Source of the DNA: an uncultured Mycoplasmatota bacterium
Lineage (GTDB): Bacteria; Bacillota_I; Bacilli_A; RF39; UBA660
Direction: 5' to 3'
DNA: 15,599 nt
Assembly: GCA_900554315.1 (NCBI GenBank)
Contig: USGP01000023.1
Span: 1 to 15,599 of the forward strand
Program-made: the position numbers and the translations under genes
Shown: in pieces, positions 13,498 to 15,599 of the stretch
How the letters are laid out: every line of letters starts with the position of its first letter
Position numbering within the stretch: position 1 is the first letter of the stretch
Notes under the pieces: generated by a model
The model's input: only the letters and a program-made list of their open reading frames with translations
Told to the model about the DNA's origin: nothing
The model's database searches: none

Positions 13498-14724
13498 ATG
13501 GAAAAGATATATATGGAAAGTAATCAAAAACAAAATAAACAATCGATTTTCCAACAAATTTTTAAGGCACAGTTATCAAAGAAATTGTCTATTGCGATGG
13601 TATTTGTATCATTCCTTTCATTCATGTTGATTGGTGTTACTAATGTATCATACGCAGCTGTTGCTCCAATTCCTGAAGATGAAGGATTAGGTGAGAGTTT
13701 TACAACGAAAGAGGCTGGAACAGAAGTTCTTGGTAATACAGGATTCCCTGTTACTATGTATGCTACTAAAACAAATATTCCAATTTTTTGTTTAGAGAGG
13801 GATATTAATTTCGTAGCTAATACTACAATGAATAAAGCTGAAAAAATTACTGACCAAGGTTTATTATATGTAATGGCTAATTCATTCCCACATGTAAAAT
13901 TTAAAGATGATAACGGTACAGAGTTCCCTGATGAAGTACAAACTTGGATTACACAAGTAGCTATTTGGGAATATTTATATGAAACTGGTGCAACTAATAA
14001 TACTGGTGATAGTTTTAATTTAGATAATGCTAAAACTGCTACAGAATTATATTGGGATGCTGATGACAATGGTGACCCAGATTATACATGTTCTTCTGGA
14101 GGATGTAATGCTGGTATGAGTGGTCCAGCTGGTACTGGAACATTCTTTGATAAATATGTTGCTCCATTAGTAGCAAATGCAAGACAATCTGATGTTTCTG
14201 CTAATGGTACAATTACATTAACAATTGCTAATCAAGAATTTTCTGTAACTGAAGATGAAAAATATTATCAATCAGCTTTAGTTACTGCTAGTGCAACTAA
14301 TACTGGTAGTTTAGTTCAAGGTTCTTTACAGATTACAGTTGAATCTGCACCAGATGGTACAGTTATTGTTGATGAAAACGGACAAGTTGTTGATGAAAAT
14401 ACTGCTGTTACTAAATTTTATGTAAGAGTTCCTGTAAATTCAGTAACTGAAGATAATAAGGTTATTAAACTTTCAGCAACAGGAACATTTAGAGGATATG
14501 ATGGATATTATTATAAAGCTGATGGAGCTCAAACAGTAAGTACAGTATTTACTACTGATGTTCCAAGTACTACAGGTTTAGAGATACCTATTAACTATAC
14601 TCCTGAAGTTCCTAACACTAGTATGAATTTAGCTCAATCAATTTACTTTGTAGGTTTAATCGTATTATTGTGTGGAATAGGTATTATTTATGCAAATGCT
14701 AAACCAAAAGCAAAACAACAATAA
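13498..14724 (+). CDS. Cell-wall-anchored thioester-domain (TQxA) adhesin
   Basis: The 408-residue surface protein has a long signal peptide (hydrophobic core about 32-48, cleavage near SYA at 51-53). A thioester domain (PF08341 / TQXA type) follows: Cys98 in PIFCLERD and Gln153 in ITQVAIWEYL match the Cys and Gln that join as an internal thioester in Gram-positive adhesins, allowing covalent attachment to host targets. Residues about 195-205 hold a second Cys pair (YTCSSGGC). Residues about 230-360 look like a beta-sandwich stalk. The C-terminus has VPNTS (371-375), a membrane segment (about 380-397) and a basic tail. ATG at 13498 follows AAGGTGG; an internal ATG at codon 6 is possible. The sortase gene follows after ten bases. 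The thioester call rests on both diagnostic residues; the ligand is unknown. Confidence 0.9.
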   Translation: MEKIYMESNQKQNKQSIFQQIFKAQLSKKLSIAMVFVSFLSFMLIGVTNVSYAAVAPIPEDEGLGESFTTKEAGTEVLGNTGFPVTMYATKTNIPIFCLERDINFVANTTMNKAEKITDQGLLYVMANSFPHVKFKDDNGTEFPDEVQTWITQVAIWEYLYETGATNNTGDSFNLDNAKTATELYWDADDNGDPDYTCSSGGCNAGMSGPAGTGTFFDKYVAPLVANARQSDVSANGTITLTIANQEFSVTEDEKYYQSALVTASATNTGSLVQGSLQITVESAPDGTVIVDENGQVVDENTAVTKFYVRVPVNSVTEDNKVIKLSATGTFRGYDGYYYKADGAQTVSTVFTTDVPSTTGLEIPINYTPEVPNTSMNLAQSIYFVGLIVLLCGIGIIYANAKPKAKQQ

Positions 14725-14734
14725 AAATAAGGGT

Positions 14735-15364
14735 ATGAAAAAGAGTCAGTTATTATTACTCGGCTCTTTCCTTGTATTTATAGGTATTTTTGTTCTTTCT
14801 TATAATCATTTAAAATTTTTAAAAGATCAGGTTTATGCAAATATGGAAATTGCTATTGCAGATAGAAATATGCCAGCCGATACGCAAGAAAAGGAAGTTC
14901 AAACACCTACGGCTGATAATGTTTCTGATGAAACAGTTTATCAGCAATCTGAAAATGAAATTAATTATAGCAAATATGCTGGGGTATTAGAAATACCCAA
15001 AATAGGATTAAAAAGAGGTTTTTATAATACTGATTCTAAATATAATACAATTCAATATAATGTGTCTATGATTGCAGGTTCTACTATGCCGGATGTTCCA
15101 AATGGAAATTTAATGTTGATGGCACATTCAGGTGATGCTTATATTTCATTTTTTGCTTATTTGTATCGCTTGAAAATTGGTGATTCTGCATATGTTACCT
15201 ATCAAGGAAACAAATATCGATATCAAATTGTTAATATTTATACAGTTCCTAAAAATGGAAAAGTAGCTATTTATAGAAATTATAATAAGACTACACTGAC
15301 TCTTATTACTTGTACTAAAAACGATGATACTACACAGACTGTTTATATTGCTGAATTAGTATAA
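14735..15364 (+). CDS. Sortase (membrane-anchored transpeptidase)
   Basis: The 209-residue form has an N-terminal membrane anchor (MKKSQLLLLG to about residue 24), a polar linker, and a sortase domain from about residue 80. Landmarks are YAGVLEIPKIGL (81-92), MLMAHSGD with catalytic His131, and LTLITCTKND with nucleophile Cys193. The third catalytic residue, an arginine before the last strand in most sortases, appears as Gln201 in QTVYIAELV; Arg181 is the nearest upstream arginine. The enzyme cleaves wall-sorting signals and attaches proteins to peptidoglycan; the VPNTS adhesin just upstream is the obvious substrate. Start choice is uncertain: ATG at 14735 has AAGGG only one base away, whereas an in-frame ATG at 14690 overlaps the adhesin gene. 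I prefer 14735 because it gives a normal anchor and no overlap. The class is not assigned. Confidence 0.86.
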   Translation: MKKSQLLLLGSFLVFIGIFVLSYNHLKFLKDQVYANMEIAIADRNMPADTQEKEVQTPTADNVSDETVYQQSENEINYSKYAGVLEIPKIGLKRGFYNTDSKYNTIQYNVSMIAGSTMPDVPNGNLMLMAHSGDAYISFFAYLYRLKIGDSAYVTYQGNKYRYQIVNIYTVPKNGKVAIYRNYNKTTLTLITCTKNDDTTQTVYIAELV

Positions 15365-15381
15365 TAATGGGAGGTGTGTAT

Positions 15382-15599
15382 ATGGAGCTTGGATTTTTAG
15401 AGAAGATGAAAATAATTTTTAAATTATTATTTTCATCTTTTATGTCTATAGAGATTCTTATCTTTTTCCTTCTGTTATTTTTATTATTAATTTTTAATAT
15501 AAAAATAAAGAATAAGATTGTTCCTATTGCACTTTCTGTTGTTTGTATTAGTTTGATGCTTTCTTTCATGATAGGATTTTCTTCTTATACAATAACTTG
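15382..15599 (+). CDS. Membrane protein of the sortase operon, 3' end outside window
   Basis: The frame opens at ATG 15382 with a strong GGGAGGTG (15369-15376) five bases upstream, 17 bases after the sortase stop, and is open for 72 codons to the window edge. The visible part is a short amphipathic head (MELGFLEKMKIIFKLL), then two hydrophobic segments: about residues 21-39 (EILIFFLLLFLLLIF) and about 46-66, separated by a basic turn (NIKIKNKI). I recognise no family from this fragment. Its position third in the adhesin-sortase operon suggests a role with surface-protein anchoring or export, which is inference. A perfect 14-bp hairpin lies within codons 8-20. A long antisense frame here has no ribosome site and was discounted. 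Confidence 0.68.
   Translation, partial: MELGFLEKMKIIFKLLFSSFMSIEILIFFLLLFLLLIFNIKIKNKIVPIALSVVCISLMLSFMIGFSSYTIT
15403..15439 (+). other. Perfect 14-bp hairpin inside the start of the last gene
   Basis: AAGATGAAAATAAT (15403-15416) and ATTATTTTCATCTT (15426-15439) are exact reverse complements around a nine-base loop, with T residues after the right arm. It could act as a weak terminator or attenuator, or fold the start region of the mRNA. Confidence 0.55.

Noticed and set aside
13524..14069. Long minus-strand frame (181 codons) opposite the thioester adhesin.
   Set aside because: No ribosome site; it arises from codon bias of the plus gene, which has full motif support.
15330..15569. Minus-strand frame at the right end.
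   Set aside because: The plus-strand frame from 15382 has a strong GGGAGGTG site and operon context; the minus frame has neither.

Overview
The window is very AT-rich DNA from a low-GC Gram-positive bacterium. PrsA-type lipoprotein, sortase substrates, an omega subunit, RecX and a CotD-like spore-coat protein all point to the Bacilli side of the Firmicutes. A sporulating gut or host-associated Bacilli/Erysipelotrichia-type lineage is the best guess. This rests on gene content and composition only; no rRNA or tRNA gene was seen. Strong AAGGAGG/AAGGTGG ribosome sites precede most genes and almost all genes stop with TAA.

Layout. Positions 1-2188 (minus) hold a coupled pair: a sortase-anchored surface protein (VPNTS signal, one InlB-type repeat) and, one base downstream, an O-antigen ligase/polymerase-like membrane protein cut by the window edge. 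Positions 2285-2934 (plus) hold a CotD-like coat protein behind a sigma-K-like -10, then rpoZ. Positions 3083-5237 hold recX overlapping a polytopic GT-C-like membrane protein, ended by a bidirectional terminator shared with convergent prsA (5260-6258, minus). Positions 6331-6625 hold a compact sporulation unit too small for ordinary gene calling: a sigma-K-like promoter, two tandem YjcZ/SscA-type peptides of 26 and 35 residues, and a terminator. Positions 6654-7154 hold a PF06541-type permease interrupted by one in-frame TGA. Positions 7132-8317 (minus) hold a HIT hydrolase coupled to an unknown single-pass membrane protein.

Positions 8455-9960 hold an unrecognised 501-residue protein (WG-like N-terminus, long repetitive Pro/Glu/Lys linker, C-terminal coiled coil). 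Then come a lone SufS-type cysteine desulfurase (10052-11251), a short SSB (11390-11731), a GNAT acetyltransferase coupled to a pyrimidine-nucleoside phosphorylase (11815-13439), and a surface operon (13498 to the right end): a thioester-domain (TQxA) adhesin with its own VPNTS signal, a sortase, and the start of a further membrane protein.

How the parts relate. The two VPNTS proteins at opposite ends are probably substrates of the same sortase type, and the right-hand operon carries adhesin and enzyme together. PrsA would serve folding of such exported proteins. CotD and the two YjcZ-like peptides form a scattered late-sporulation set with matching CATAnnnTA boxes. The most unusual points are the interrupted permease, the Arg-to-Gln change at the expected sortase catalytic position, the unknown three-part protein, and a perfect 14-bp hairpin inside the start of the last gene.
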